64,000 bases of DNA from Gnetum montanum (lineage: Eukaryota; Streptophyta; Gnetopsida; Gnetales; Gnetaceae). This document shows positions 20,800 to 32,181 of the stretch, piece after piece. The position numbers and the translations under genes were made by a program. The stretch is from the NCBI GenBank assembly GCA_015680685.1, contig MNCI01005417.1:59896-123895 (forward strand), given 5' to 3'. Below the pieces are notes generated by a model that saw only the letters and a list, made by a program, of their open reading frames with translations, did no database searches and had not been told where the DNA came from. Position 1 is the stretch's first letter, and every line of letters starts with the position of its first letter.

Positions 20800-21600
20800 A
20801 GAAACCTTTTTCTTTTGAAAATCATAAAACATTACATTTTCTTGAGATTTTACATCTTGTGACCTTACAAATTGCTTTGCTTTAGGATTCCATAATCTAA
20901 AACCCAATTTATCACTACCATAACCCACAAAATATATCTTTTCGATTTATCATAAAATTTAGATCTATTTTCCTTTTGTATATGCATGTATGAAACACAT
21001 CCAAAAACTTTTAAATGATTATAAGAAACATGTCTCCCTCTCCACAAAGACTCTGGTACTTCATTATTTAAAGAGGAATGTGGTGATCTATTAATTAAAT
21101 GAGCTGCAGTCATAATAGCCTTAGCTCAAAAAATTTCAGGCAAACTTGCACCAACAATCATAGATTTTGCACGTTCAACCAATGTTCTATTGCATCTTTC
21201 TACTACTCCATTTTCTTGTGGAGTTCTAGGAGGACGATGAATATGTTGAATTCATTTTTCTCTACAAAACTCATTGAATGCATCTGAAGTATATTCACCA
21301 CCATTATTAGTAATGAAACATTTCAACTCTAAACTTGTTTGTATCTCTATTTTAGCAACAAAGGACTTAAAAATATTTAACACTGCATCCTTGGACTTTA
21401 TTGAAAATACCCATACTTTCCGTGTATGATCATCAATAAAAGTAACAAAATATAGTGAACCACCTAATGATGCTGGATTTATTAGACCACAAACATTAGA
21501 AAAAACATGTTTCAATTTATTAGCTTGTCTACATCCCATATTTCTATGAAAATTCACTTGTTTTGATTTTCCAATAACATAATCTTTGCAAAATTCTGTG
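20800..21600 (-). pseudogene. Copia integrase, decayed
   Basis: Minus-strand frames give GSLYFVTFIDDHTRKVWVF and then ITNNGGEYTSDAFNEFC (21252-21557), the first catalytic Asp and the second Asp region with N in place of D (TNNGGEY for SDNGGEY). These are followed by TAAHLINRSPHSSL and YNHLKVFGCVSYMH (20865-21113). The order and motifs are those of copia integrase. The changed Asp and the stops mean it is inactive. Confidence 0.85.
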
Positions 21601-22095
21601 CAGCTTACTACAAATTTGGAAAGAATGACATTGAAGTACCTTTAAATTAGAATGACTAATATGGCCCAACCATTTATGCCATAAATTAGTATCCTCCTCT
21701 ATAGTAACTATTGCCATAGAATCATCCTACAAACATATATTAGCTTCTAAAGTATACATTGTGCCAATCTTTTTACCCTTCAAAATTGTTAAAATGCTCT
21801 TGGTAATTTTCCATTGATTATTTTCACATGAAAAACTTAAACACAAATCATCAAGTTGAGAAACAGATATCAACCTTTTAGAAACTTCAGAAACATGGCT
21901 AACATTATTAAGAATGGATTTAGGCAAGCTAGGTTGTTGTAAAACAACACTTCCGATACCAGCAATTTTTAAAGGAACACCATTAGCAGCATAAACAACA
22001 TTTGATGAAACTGGCTGATAGGAAGTAAAAATGGACTGATTAGGGCAAGTATGAAATGAGGCTCTTGTCTTTACAATCCAAACATCTTTTCTTGT
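21600..22095 (-). pseudogene. Copia protease region, decayed
   Basis: The frame reads WIVKTRASFHTCPN near 22030-22080, which corresponds to WIVDSGASFHTC of copia proteases. The catalytic Asp is therefore lost. SVSQLDDLCLSFSCENNQW follows near 21820-21870, the typical linker before integrase. The upstream junction at 22095 is the insertion point of Ty3 element G. Confidence 0.7.
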
Positions 22096-23042
22096 TGATG
22101 AACCATGATTTTTTTGGCTCCGATATCAGACTTGCGATATCAAATCCACGATATCAGGTATGCAATATTGTGACCTAAATAACGATATCGGATACATGAT
22201 ATCGTGACTCCTGTGTGGACCTATAAATACACATGTGGATGCACGGGAAAGTCAATTAGGAATTAGTTATTAGTCAGTTAGTTTTTCAATCATTTGTTAG
22301 TTCTTCTCAACCCTTTCTCCCAGTGCATGCTCGTAGTGTGATGATTGTAATTGTATGACACCTTTATTTGAGTGTGATGTACTTGGACACACAGATGACT
22401 AGAAATAAAGATCGAGATTACTTCATCATTGCAGCATTCACTTAGTTTTAGCTGTTTAATTATTATTTATTACATTGTAATTAATATCTCTTACCGTCAT
22501 CTCCTATCCTTGTTATTAATTGNATTGTAATTAATATCTCTTACCGTCATCTCCTATCCTTGTTATTAATTGTGGAATGAGTACGACTTAAGCACGAGCA
22601 TTTAAGTGTGACTACTTGGTAACCTAGTAGCGTACCTAGGACATACGCTTGGTAATCCCAGTGGTAGTGGTACACGAGGTCCAAGATGTGTACGAATGAT
22701 TAAGGAACGAATACTCATTGCACTTAGGCTAGCTTAGATTCTCTCTCTCCCCCCCGCCTTTCCTATTAGCTTAGACTCCCTTCACCCTTTCCCTCTTAGC
22801 TTAAACAAGTTACTTTCCAGTGCCTCTAGGAGTAGCACTAGTATAGGAAACACATCATACACCTCACTCTGGACTAAATCATACGTGACAAGCTAATGCT
22901 AGTCTAGGTGGGAAGACAGTGAACTGCGATCAATGAGTAACTATCTAGATACCACAACTAGCTCATCCATGGAGTTTGACCAAATTGTGTGTGAACACTC
23001 GTATTCATATGGTTGAGTGTAGGGGTACCTCGCCACTCATCA
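22096..23042 (+). repeat. 5' LTR of element G
   Basis: It begins TGATGAACCATGA and ends CCACTCATCA. U3 holds repeated GATATC palindromes (about 22119-22205), a TATA-like CTATAAATAC at 22221 and an AATAAAG signal near 22403. It pairs with 30012-30902. Most differences are C/T or G/A changes. A single N at 22523 separates two exact 49-nt copies, an apparent joining artefact that explains most of the length difference between the two LTRs. Confidence 0.9.
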
Positions 23043-23043
23043 T

Positions 23044-23062
23044 TGGCATCATTGCCTGGGAT
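23044..23062 (+). promoter_or_regulatory. Primer-binding site of element G, tRNA-Asp-like
   Basis: TGGCATCATTGCCTGGGA follows the LTR end by one base. It resembles the complement of the plant tRNA-Asp 3' end (TGGCGCCGTTGCCGGGGA from memory), used by Athila/Tat-type plant Ty3 elements. Three of the four differences are C-to-T or G-to-A. Confidence 0.6.
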
Positions 23063-23169
23063 GGTGCTAGTTATCTAGATTAGTTACATCATACAAGATT
23101 GTTGTAACAAAGTATTAATGATACATCTTTTAGAAAGAAGTAATTGCAACAAGTCACACACAAATTTAC

Positions 23170-24930
23170 CACCATGTCTCTCTCACAAGAGTATGATAAT
23201 CTAACAACTAGTAAGGTAATTCATTAGAGAACCCACGAACTAAATGATGATGAAGATGAAGTTTGGAGTACTCAATCTAATGTAGGGGTCTCCTATGAAC
23301 ATAAACGAAGATAGCATCGTCCCAACTCACAAATGCATAATCTACCTAGTGATGATGAACCCCTATTTGCCACTAAGAGCCTAATGCATATACAAGAGGC
23401 TATTCGAATATCCTACAGGCATCATAAGGAAAGCCATCTACCCAAGCTTGATTTAAACAAGTTTTTCGAAGGCTTGATTTAGATTCGCAACAACATTTGC
23501 AAGCCTTCTATCATGCCTGTATATGGAACAATATTGATCATGGATGGCAAAAACTTAAGCTCTTTCCTACGACACTTGTTTGCCAAGAAAAAATATGGTA
23601 TAGGTCTTTAAAACTGAAATCAATTCAATGTTGGTTAACAATGGTATAACTCTTTAATGAAAGATATGAAACCTATGCAAGAGTGTTAGCCTTGAGGAGA
23701 CAAATCCGAGAGTGGAATTAAGCACAACATGAGCCCTTGGACATGGACTTAGAAAGATATTATGCATTGTTAAATAACTGCCTATGCCATGGGTTCTCTG
23801 AGGAGAGGCTAATGTACCATATTATAAATGGGCTCCATAACAAGACAAGGGAGACTCTAGGGATGTATGTCCCAGGTCAACTATACAAACTATGAACCCA
23901 CCAATTCCAAGAACTTATTAAGTAGGTAGTAAAGGAAGAAGGAGAAATGGCTAAATGGGAGAATGTTGAAAAATCTTAATGGGACCAAAATCTCAATTTA
24001 ACAAAGGTCCATAATCATGAAAAGGAGAAATCAACTCATCTCAAGGAGGTGGAACAATCTTTGCTAGTACAACAATTAGTAGATGAAATTGAGGCAAAGA
24101 TGAATAAGATGATGGAATGGATGCATGAAAAATGTGGAGAATATGCCAACATTATTAGAGGTAGAACCATGATGAACCAAGAAGCAGGATAGAACGCCCT
24201 TAGACAATTGAAAATATGGGTTGAAGAGAATAAAAACTCAACTGCTAATCATACGTATCAATGTAACATTTGCCTGTACGATCACCCCAAATGTCAATGT
24301 CCAATGTTGTCACATTTACATGAGTATTGGGGAAGAATATTACATCCAGAGTTCATACAAAAATACTGTGTTCAATCACAATGGCAAAGATCCCAGTCGT
24401 GGGGGAGGCCACACTCAAACTAGTCAAACCCTTCATATCATTCAAACCTAAGCACTTATTAGGTTCAACATCCTATTTCCCCATCCAGGTCAACATCTTC
24501 TATCTCAATACATTGTTATTATTCTCCTAAGTACTATTAGCCTGTGTCCTTTCCAACAAGATCACCACCTCATGTTCCTCACACTTCTCCTCACCATCAA
24601 TATTCTCATCCTTCACCTCCTTCTACATTGTCACCAGTTGTTCTAGAGGGTTTTGCACCACAACACCAACTCACGAACATCACTTGCACTGCTACTGTCA
24701 ACCGCAATGGGAATCCTTCACAACATTGGAAGTGTTCTTTCTTTAGACATGACCATAGGAAGGGACCACACAATTCCGAGACCACTACATCTTGCCACTC
24801 ACCACAAGTTCAACACTGTGGTGCATCCTTCTTCTCGAATCCAACGCCTCATGTTACCTTATCAGGGCCACAATCAAAACTCCAACAACTATGGGGCCCA
24901 ATGAATATAGCCACGTAGGGAGACATACCA
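23170..24930 (+). pseudogene. Gag of element G, decayed
   Basis: Plus-strand frames read LFNERYETYARVLALRRQIREW near 23650-23710, EPLDMDLERYYALLNNC near 23730 and YHIINGLHNKTRETLGMYVPGQ near 23820, typical of the plant Ty3 Gag capsid region. A zinc finger, CNICLYDHPKCQCPMLSHL, follows at 24262-24318. Its spacing differs from the classic CX2CX4HX4C knuckle. A Pro/His-rich tail follows to about 24930. Several TAG and TAA codons break the frame. Confidence 0.75.
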
Positions 24931-25040
24931 ATCCTTGCATACCATCTTATGGTCACAGGTGCCATAGTGGGTCAACTTCTTATCAATTAACCACATCTTA
25001 TAACTTGCCCCACTATGTCAACATTAATCAAGTGTGTGAA

Positions 25041-25252
25041 NNNNNNNNNNNNNNNNNNNNNNNNNNNNNNNNNNNNNNNNNNNNNNNNNNNNNNNNNNNN
25101 NNNNNNNNNNNNNNNNNNNNNNNNNNNNNNNNNNNNNNNNNNNNNNNNNNNNNNNNNNNNNNNNNNNNNNNNNNNNNNNNNNNNNNNNNNNNNNNNNNNN
25201 NNNNNNNNNNNNNNNNNNNNNNNNNNNNNNNNNNNNNNNNNNNNNNNNNNNN
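25041..25252. other. Assembly gap (212 N)
   Basis: Unsequenced stretch between gag and the non-coding block of element G. Its true length is not known. Confidence 1.
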
Positions 25253-27040
25253 ACTTGGACAGCGAGCCCATCACATCCACCCAACCATTCTATTAATAAG
25301 AGGTTCTACTCTGGGTACGATGATATTCTTGACAAGATTAAAACTTAAAGTAGTTTTGTGCTCATTATATCCAAAGCGAAGAAGGATGGACCAAGAGGGA
25401 ATGGCTAGGGTGTGACATCAAGGGAACTTGTGGATTCTCTTTGGTGACATCTATAGGAGTTATCATGCAACCTGGTTATGCTAAGATCCTTGTAGATCTA
25501 ACGAAAAATGGGAGTAAGAGTAATAAAGGCATTTAATAAAAAAAACACACACACACACACACAAATGCTATTCTAGGGGGTCCCACTAGAGAGACATACA
25601 CCCCATGCCTGAAGGTAGGCAGCTTCTCTAGATTACGCATCAATAAAAAAAAAAAGAGAAGAGAAAGTGTGCCAAACGGCTAGAAAAAAAACAAATTTGC
25701 TGTAAAGAAATTCCAAATCACTCCTCCCTTGAACAAAACACCAAGTGATCATACACCTTGCTGTCATGACACTCTTATGGTTGTCCATCATTGGATTAAG
25801 CAATGTGATGTCACTGATTAAAGGAATGGACTTGGTCTTGATTTTGGAGCGATGGGCTAATGACACATTAATCATGTCTACACTCAAGATTCATTGTGCC
25901 TTGGGTTAGTTACCTCATGTACCAATCTTTGCAATCCCTTTTACAATTTGCCTCAGCTGCTCATGTATTTATGACTTGTGTCTTGTATAACATTGAATTC
26001 ATACCTCATTGCACTAGTATTTAACATGTGTCTTTTGTTGCATCGGTGTAGATTACATTTAACCCTTCTAGTGCCTACAGACATTTTAAGGTGTGGTTAC
26101 GCAAGGGAATTATAGGTTGGAACCTACTTTGGGGAGGACCCACTTGCATGAATTTTGTAATTTGTACTTGCTGCACACTGCCATATCATTTTATACCCTC
26201 CGAGTACTTTATTGCCAATGTTATTCTTTCCCTTATCATCCCTCTAATTCAAATGTTCCTTTGTACCAACACATGTCCTTTCTCATTATATTCATAAATT
26301 TTATTGCCAGATTCTATGCCATTATATCTTTTGTGCCTTAAAATCTATTTCATGTTACCTTGAACCTCTTAAATTAACCTCAAATCCTTCATTTTTGGCC
26401 TAAGAATTTCAAAAATTCATCAATTCTATTAAGTATCCTATTTTAAATAGGCTGTGATATCGGGTTGGATGCGATATCTAGGGCACACTATCAGGTATGT
26501 GATATCACATCGATAAAACCTATACATATGGACCCTCCCGCATACATCAACATCATTTTCTACTGTTCACATGGGAGGAGTTTTTCAAATCTTTCTTCAT
26601 GAACTTGCTAACTTGTGCACCTATCATCCAAAAGCCATAACTCGCTCGTTAATGCTATGATCCTCATTCCAATTGAACCTACTAGAACCTGGAGTGTTCA
26701 ACTTAGTCATGGGGGAAGGGTACACTCTCAGTTGTGCATAATGTTTTTTGAAATTCATCATAGTCCGAAGGATATTATAAAGGGTAATTGACCATCAAAA
26801 TGTAAACATGTTGCCAAAATTGATTTTATCTCTTCACCTACACTAGGAGAATTAAATGTTAAAACCACCTAATCAAATTGGGGCCAATATCAAAACTTTT
26901 AGGGGACATTTTCATAAAATTTCCTAACTCTAAATCACATAGAATAAGAAACAAATTTATTTAAGATCAGAATTAAGGTATAAATCAAATCTTGTAAGAA
27001 ACCTTACTAATGATAGGTCCCATGTGATTATAGATGGCCC
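25253..27040 (+). other. Non-coding block of element G between gag remnant and accessory ORF
   Basis: This stretch contains an (AC)n run near 25541-25563 and GGGGAGGACCCACTTGCATG at 26132. The reverse complement of the latter recurs in elements B (near 46455), C (near 37635) and D (near 59352). A polypurine-like AGTCATGGGGGAAGGGTA lies at 26705. A further cluster of GATATC motifs at 26455-26515 resembles an LTR U3 region. No coding region is recognised. It corresponds to the block that follows integrase in the other family members, but the tandem hairpins seen there are missing. Confidence 0.6.
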
Positions 27041-27047
27041 TGAAACA

Positions 27048-29822
27048 TGGACAACAAGAAGGACCCTCTCAAGTGTGTCCAAATGACGAAGGAGAGGTAA
27101 AGGCTAGGTGTCTCCTGAGGAATGTGTAGAGTAGGAGGCACAATCATTCAGCATCCATCAAGAGCCTCCTGCTACGGTGCAATTGGGATAGGTGGAAGGA
27201 GGAGCGGTTGAAATGCCTGAATAGGAACAACATCTCACGTTGTCCTCGGAATGCATGTAGGCAATCCATGAAAGGTCCACATTAGCAACTATGATCATGG
27301 AACTGAACTTTGGACCTTTCATGAAGTTCACTCTTGAGGCTATTAGGGACCAACTTAAAGGATCCTCATTATGGCCTATCCTCTCTGAAAGTGGTGCCAG
27401 GTACTTAGGAGAGACATACCAATCTTGGCATAACAAAGAAGAAGGCACCACAGTTGACATTGGTGGTGTGTCTATAGATTTTTCTACCAAGGCCATTTCG
27501 AAAGTGTTGAAACTTCTGAATACAGGGCCAAAAGTTGCTCACCTTCCCACTCGCTCCAATGCTGATACGTAAAAAATTTGGTTGAAAAAGACGTACGACA
27601 AGGAAGACAAGACATATGGAGAATTGATGTTGGAAGAAAGAATATATTTCAAGATTAGTACTTATCACACCTTCCCTATGAAAGGATTGAACAAAATCTC
27701 CACATATGTAGCCAGAGGAAGTGCTATATTGATGGGCAAGGTTAATGCTAACCTACCCCACTTATACCTTCTGGAGATTTTGAGGTGGTTTGAGGAATGC
27801 AAGATAGGGAAGTCTACATTGCCCTTCCCTTGTCTCATCAAGAAGCTGTGCAAGCATGCTGGAATTTTGGGGTATACCAATGACATCCTTAGAAGAGCCC
27901 AAAATGCTTCATTTGCTGAATTTCTAAAGCCACTAGCCCCAAGAAAAAGTGCTGGCGAGACATTAGAGCCAGAACAAGAACAAATGGTGGGGCCCACTAC
28001 AACTCAAACTATAGGGCCTAGCCAACTCCCAAGTAGAAGGCCCAATCAACAATAAGAAGTAGGGCCTAGCAAAAGCCAGCGAGACCAACCACCATGACTA
28101 CCGTAGGATTATTAACCATTAATGAGCCATCTCAGGGCCATCGTTGAGATAGTCAGTTGGGGAAGTCATGATGATGCCAATCTCTTCCATGTCATAGATG
28201 ACGCCATACGACACAAAATTTCTATAGATCTCACATGAGGTGAAGTGTCCATTCAAATAGGAGAAGGGGAGACACATTGATCACAATAGATTTATGGAAC
28301 ACTGCATTCGTCCAGGTGTAACTAGAGATTGGTGAAGGGGCCACAGTAGTGGTCATGCAACACTAAGATGTAGCGTGAGCCATAGAAGTGGTCATGGACC
28401 ACATCAAAGAGTTCTTCAATGTTCCTATTGTTCCATAGATAGATTTCACAGGAGAACGTGATGCTCAAACCTTGGCTGGTTCCTTGATGACTACTACGAA
28501 GCATGAGGATGTTCTTGATCGGTTGCTGCAAACAGAACAAGTAATGACGTCCTTGTTTGACATCTAGAAAGATGTCACAACAACTAAATTAGACCTCATC
28601 TCCACCAAGGGAAAGTTTTTCATGCCAGAGATCAGGGCCGAGCATGTAGAGGCGAAGTTGGAAAGACTCCAGGAGAAGCTCATTACCCTACAAGCTACAT
28701 AGCGGGACCCATTTCAATTCATTCTTGTAGACCAATTGAAATTTTTCAAAAATGAGCAACTCAATAAATTATTGGTAGATAATAAAAAGGTGGTAGAGGA
28801 GAAAGAGAAGGTCAATTAGGATGCTTCTAAGGCACAAGCGCAAACATACGCACACACCAAAGCACTCAAGGTTTTACAAGAAGAGAATAAACAACTTGCT
28901 GTGGACAATCTTTGATTGAACATTGTGGAGAAACAAAAGAACGTTCTCGAAGAACATTTTTAGCAGCTATGAGAATAGTTAGTCAAGGTCAACTAGGACA
29001 TGAATCTTTTAGCTAGAGAGAATCTAACCCTCTCAATGGAGGAGGTACATGCAATCCATCAGAAGACGGCCATTGAAATAAGCATGTGGCAAAACGAGAC
29101 GAAGCGACATGAAAAGTTAAAAGAACACTTTAGAGACTAGGTGGGGATGTACAAGAAAGTCATCAAAAAAGAAATCCATATGGCCAAGGCCCACATTAAC
29201 ACATTCAGTGCTCAACACACTAATTGGCGAGCCATATTGGACACATATGCATTCGTCCACTAGGTAGAGCTAAAAACCCAAGACCGGTAGGTACAAGATC
29301 TTACATAGTACATGGAATTGGTAAACCTATGGTATGCCAATTTAGCCATGTTAATAGTAGGACACCCAAGAATAGAGCTAGAGAAGTAGGTAGCTACCAC
29401 CTATGCCAAATATGAAACCGAATTTGCGGAGCACAAGAAAACATTGCAAAGGCTAGAAGCTGCAAATTCTGAGTTAGAGGTGGTTAAGGCTAGCTACCAA
29501 GGGTAGAAAGATGTCGTGGTAGACTTGGCTCGATGGCTTATAGATTATCAAGACTACAAGGATAAAGCTAGAGCATATGAGGAGGAATGATGGTTGTTTG
29601 CGGCCTAGTACGTGAAGGCAAATCAGATGTTCCTGCAACTACCATGTCCATGGGAAGTGTTGACTTCATCAAACATTGGAGCATCAGTGTGGATGGCATG
29701 GGACCCTCGAACTAAAGAGGAAAAGCTCCAAGCACTCCTACAGAGCCACCAAATCCCAAAACTTGGAGCACAAGACAAGGGGAAGCAACCCATGGAGGAG
29801 CCATTGCCACTTAGAACCACAT
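27048..29822 (+). pseudogene. Long coiled-coil accessory protein of element G
   Basis: This best-preserved copy is broken by few stops in its first half. The N-terminal domain spans 27291-28055: FGPFMKFTLEAIRDQLKGS, YLGETYQSW, then GSAILMGKVNANLPHLYLLEI and STLPFPCLIKKLCKHAGI. It resembles the so-called putative plant transposon protein domain seen near plant Ty3 elements. A long Glu/Lys/Gln-rich coiled-coil stretch follows (28590-29580), and a terminal box (PCPWEVLTSSNIGASVW, then DPRTKEEKLQALL, 29635-29745) ends at a TGA at 29820. The position between integrase region and 3' LTR is that of the env-like ORF of Athila elements, but I see no signal peptide or membrane span. Function unknown. 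Confidence 0.65.
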
Positions 29823-30011
29823 GAGTTCCAATAAAATTTTGTAATTGAAATTTTGTGTTCATGTCCCAATTTTGTTGTATTCAATTTCCCACTGTAGTAT
29901 GAATAAATTCCTAGTCAATTAATAATCCCATACCTATCCACTATGTAATTAATTGGGCTGGTTCTCATTTTGTTTAACTCGAGGACAGGTTTTCATTCAG
30001 TCGTGGGGGTA

Positions 30012-30902
30012 TGATGAACCATGATTTGTCAGGCTATGATATCGAACCCACGATATTGGATCCACAATATCGGGTATGTGATATCGTGACCTAAGTAATG
30101 ATATCGGATACATGATATCATGACTCCTATGTGGGCCTATAAATACACATGTGGATGCACGGGAAAGTTAGTTAGGAATTAGTTCTTAGTTAGTTAGTTT
30201 TTCAGTCATTTGTTAGTTCTTCTCAACCCTTTCTCCTAGTGCATGCCTGCAATGTGATGATTGTAATTGTACAACACCTTTATTTAAGTGTGACGTACTT
30301 GGACACGCACATGACTAGAAATAAAGATCGAGGTTATTTCATCATTGTAGCATTCACTTAGTTTTAGTTGTTTAATTATTATTTATTTCTTTCATAATTA
30401 ATATCTCTCACCCTCATCTCCTATCCTTGTTATTAATCACAGAATGAGTATGACTTAATCATGAGCATTTAAGTGTGACTACTTGGTAACCTAGTAGCGT
30501 ACCTAGGACATACGCTTGGTAATCCTAGTGGTAGTGGTACACAAGGTCCAAGATGTGTATGGATGATTAAGGAATGGATACTCATTGTACTTAGGCTAGC
30601 TTAGATTCTCTCCTACCCTTTCCTATTAACTTAAACTCTCTTCACCCTTTCCCTCTTAGCTTAAACAAGTTACTTTCCATTGCCTCTAGGAGTAGCACTA
30701 GTATAGGAAATACATCATACACCTCACTTTGGATTAAATCATACATGACAAGCTAATACTAGTCTAGGTGGGAAGATAGCGAACTACGATCAACGAGTAA
30801 CTATCTAGATACCACAACTAGCCCATCCATGGAGTTCGATCGGATAGTGCGTGAACGCTTGTATTCATATGGTTGAGTGTAAGGGTACCTCTCCACTCAT
30901 TA
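30012..30902 (+). repeat. 3' LTR of element G with preceding polypurine tract
   Basis: It starts TGATGAACCATGA directly after the tract CAGTCGTGGGGGTA (29998-30011) and ends CCACTCATTA, a one-base change from the CATCA end of the 5' LTR. GATATC-type repeats, TATA and AATAAAG are kept. Confidence 0.9.
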
Positions 30903-31640
30903 GCCATGCTTAAAAAAAATCCTATATATGATTCAAATATAATAAAATCAAAAGTAAGCTCACGCTTTGTATGATTTGTTTGTGGACTTGCATTATTTTT
31001 TGATTTTTCTAATTCTGTCTTTTTCTTTTGTTGCAATGATGGTTTCCAAGCTTTGTAACTATGATAGTCCCTCTTCATGTGATCAATTTTGTAGCAAAAC
31101 TAGTACTCAATCTTGCTTTTAGAAGTTCTTCTACTTTTATTAGACCCCCTTCTTTGATCATGTTTATTAGATCTACCTCTATTTGAAACTGTAAAAGCAT
31201 TATTTGATCATTGACCCTGTCCTTAAGGTAATCTTTGTTTTGCATCCTGAAGAGTAGAAACTACATCATCAAAATAAATATTACCATTACTCATAGAGGT
31301 AGTAATAGTTATAATAATTGGATTCCAAGATTTAGGTAAAGAATTTAAAATAGCATAACACTTCATTGACTTTGGAATTATCACTTTATATTCTTCAAAT
31401 TTAACAAAAGCAACTATCATATCATGTAAATGATGTTGCAAAGAAACACATTCTTTTATTTTTGAATTAAAAACCTTTTGATAAATATGAAATTGATTTA
31501 AACCTAAAGCTTTATCAAACATGTTTTTCAACTTTACCCAAAGAACATGAGGATTTGTTTCATTAGAAAGAGATGCTAAAATTCTGTTGCTTAAACAAGG
31601 AAAAATCAACATTAATGCTTTTTCTTGCAACCTTTTCTAA
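30903..31640 (-). pseudogene. Copia Gag, decayed
   Basis: The minus strand reads EKALMLIFPCLSNRILASL, LWVKLKNMFDKALG and NQFHIYQKVFNSKIKECVS (31223-31630), the usual copia Gag helix region (UBN2-type). A knuckle-like CYKIDHMKRDYHSY lies near 31050-31100, with two ligands changed. It is cut at 30903 by element G, and protease continues at 22095. Confidence 0.75.
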
Positions 31641-31786
31641 TCATCATTTGACATCCTTGTAGGTTTTGAAGGCTAAAGGATGTCATCCCACTCCTTTTGT
31701 GCTAAGATATCTTTCATCAACACACTCCATATGTTCCAATTCTAACCAACGAGCTTGTCTGTTGTCTGTAATCACTCCATCAACTT

Positions 31787-31798
31787 GCTCTGATACCA
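31787..31798 (-). promoter_or_regulatory. Primer-binding site of the copia element (tRNA-iMet)
   Basis: TGGTATCAGAGC on the minus strand, one base from the LTR end, is the standard primer site of plant copia elements complementary to initiator tRNA-Met. No mismatch is seen. Confidence 0.9.
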
Positions 31799-31799
31799 T

Positions 31800-32181
31800 T
31801 GGTTATGAAATTAATTAAATATGTAAATTGAAATAGAAAAGACAACAAGAAAAACACACACAAAAATTTATATGGAAACCCCAAAGTGGAAAAAAAACCA
31901 TGGGAATTACTGCAGAGCTCTTCCTTTATCTAGAGAAAATATCCCAAGGACACAAGCTATCCTTGATAACTTTCACAACTTGTTGCTGTTGTTCTGGTGG
32001 TGCTTAACACATTTCTCCATCCTTTAATTTATAGGAGAAAGCATTAGTCTTTTTTCTATTACAAACTTTAAGTAATTTTAGAAACTACAAGCAAAGATGA
32101 CAAAGTTGGAAGCTATAAAAAACATAACTTAAATTGAAAAAAATAGAGGAAGAGGTTTTTCATATTAACTGATAGTTAACA
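31800..32181 (-). repeat. 5' LTR of the copia element
   Basis: The 382-bp LTR begins TGGTTATG and ends GTTAACA on the plus strand, so it has TG..CA termini. It matches 13074-13491. The neighbouring 32182 sequence continues the Helitron gene interrupted at 13073. Confidence 0.85.

Larger units (their letters stand above)
22096..30902 (+). mobile_element. Ty3-type element G, internally deleted, inserted in copia
   Basis: This plus-strand element has LTRs at 22096-23042 and 30012-30902, a primer site at 23044, gag remains, a gap, a non-coding block and a long accessory ORF. No RT, RNase H or integrase is found between gag and the non-coding block, and the unsequenced stretch (212 N) is too short to hold them unless its size is wrong. 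It therefore looks like a pol-less derivative that would need proteins from relatives. The flanking copia sequences match across it (Gag zinc-knuckle side at 30903, protease side at 22095). I see no clean 5-bp target duplication. Confidence 0.85.
13074..32181 (-). mobile_element. Ty1/copia retrotransposon, interrupted by a LINE and a Ty3 element
   Basis: The two LTRs are at 13074-13491 and 31800-32181. A perfect initiator-Met-tRNA type primer site lies next to the right one. Gag pieces are at 30903-31640, protease at 21600-22095, integrase at 20800-21600, RT at 19690-20750 and RNase H at 18978-19690, the Ty1 order. The host sequence on both sides is the same Helitron gene. TGAT occurs on both sides of the element, a possible remnant of the target duplication. 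A LINE sits between RNase H and the 3' LTR, and Ty3 element G between the Gag zinc knuckle and protease. Confidence 0.85.

Noticed and set aside
24987-25415. ORFs spanning runs of X at the N gaps
   Set aside because: They are produced by translating N and have no real sequence content.
25541-25563. (AC)n run as a feature of interest
   Set aside because: Ordinary microsatellite, as is the (CA)n near 60369.
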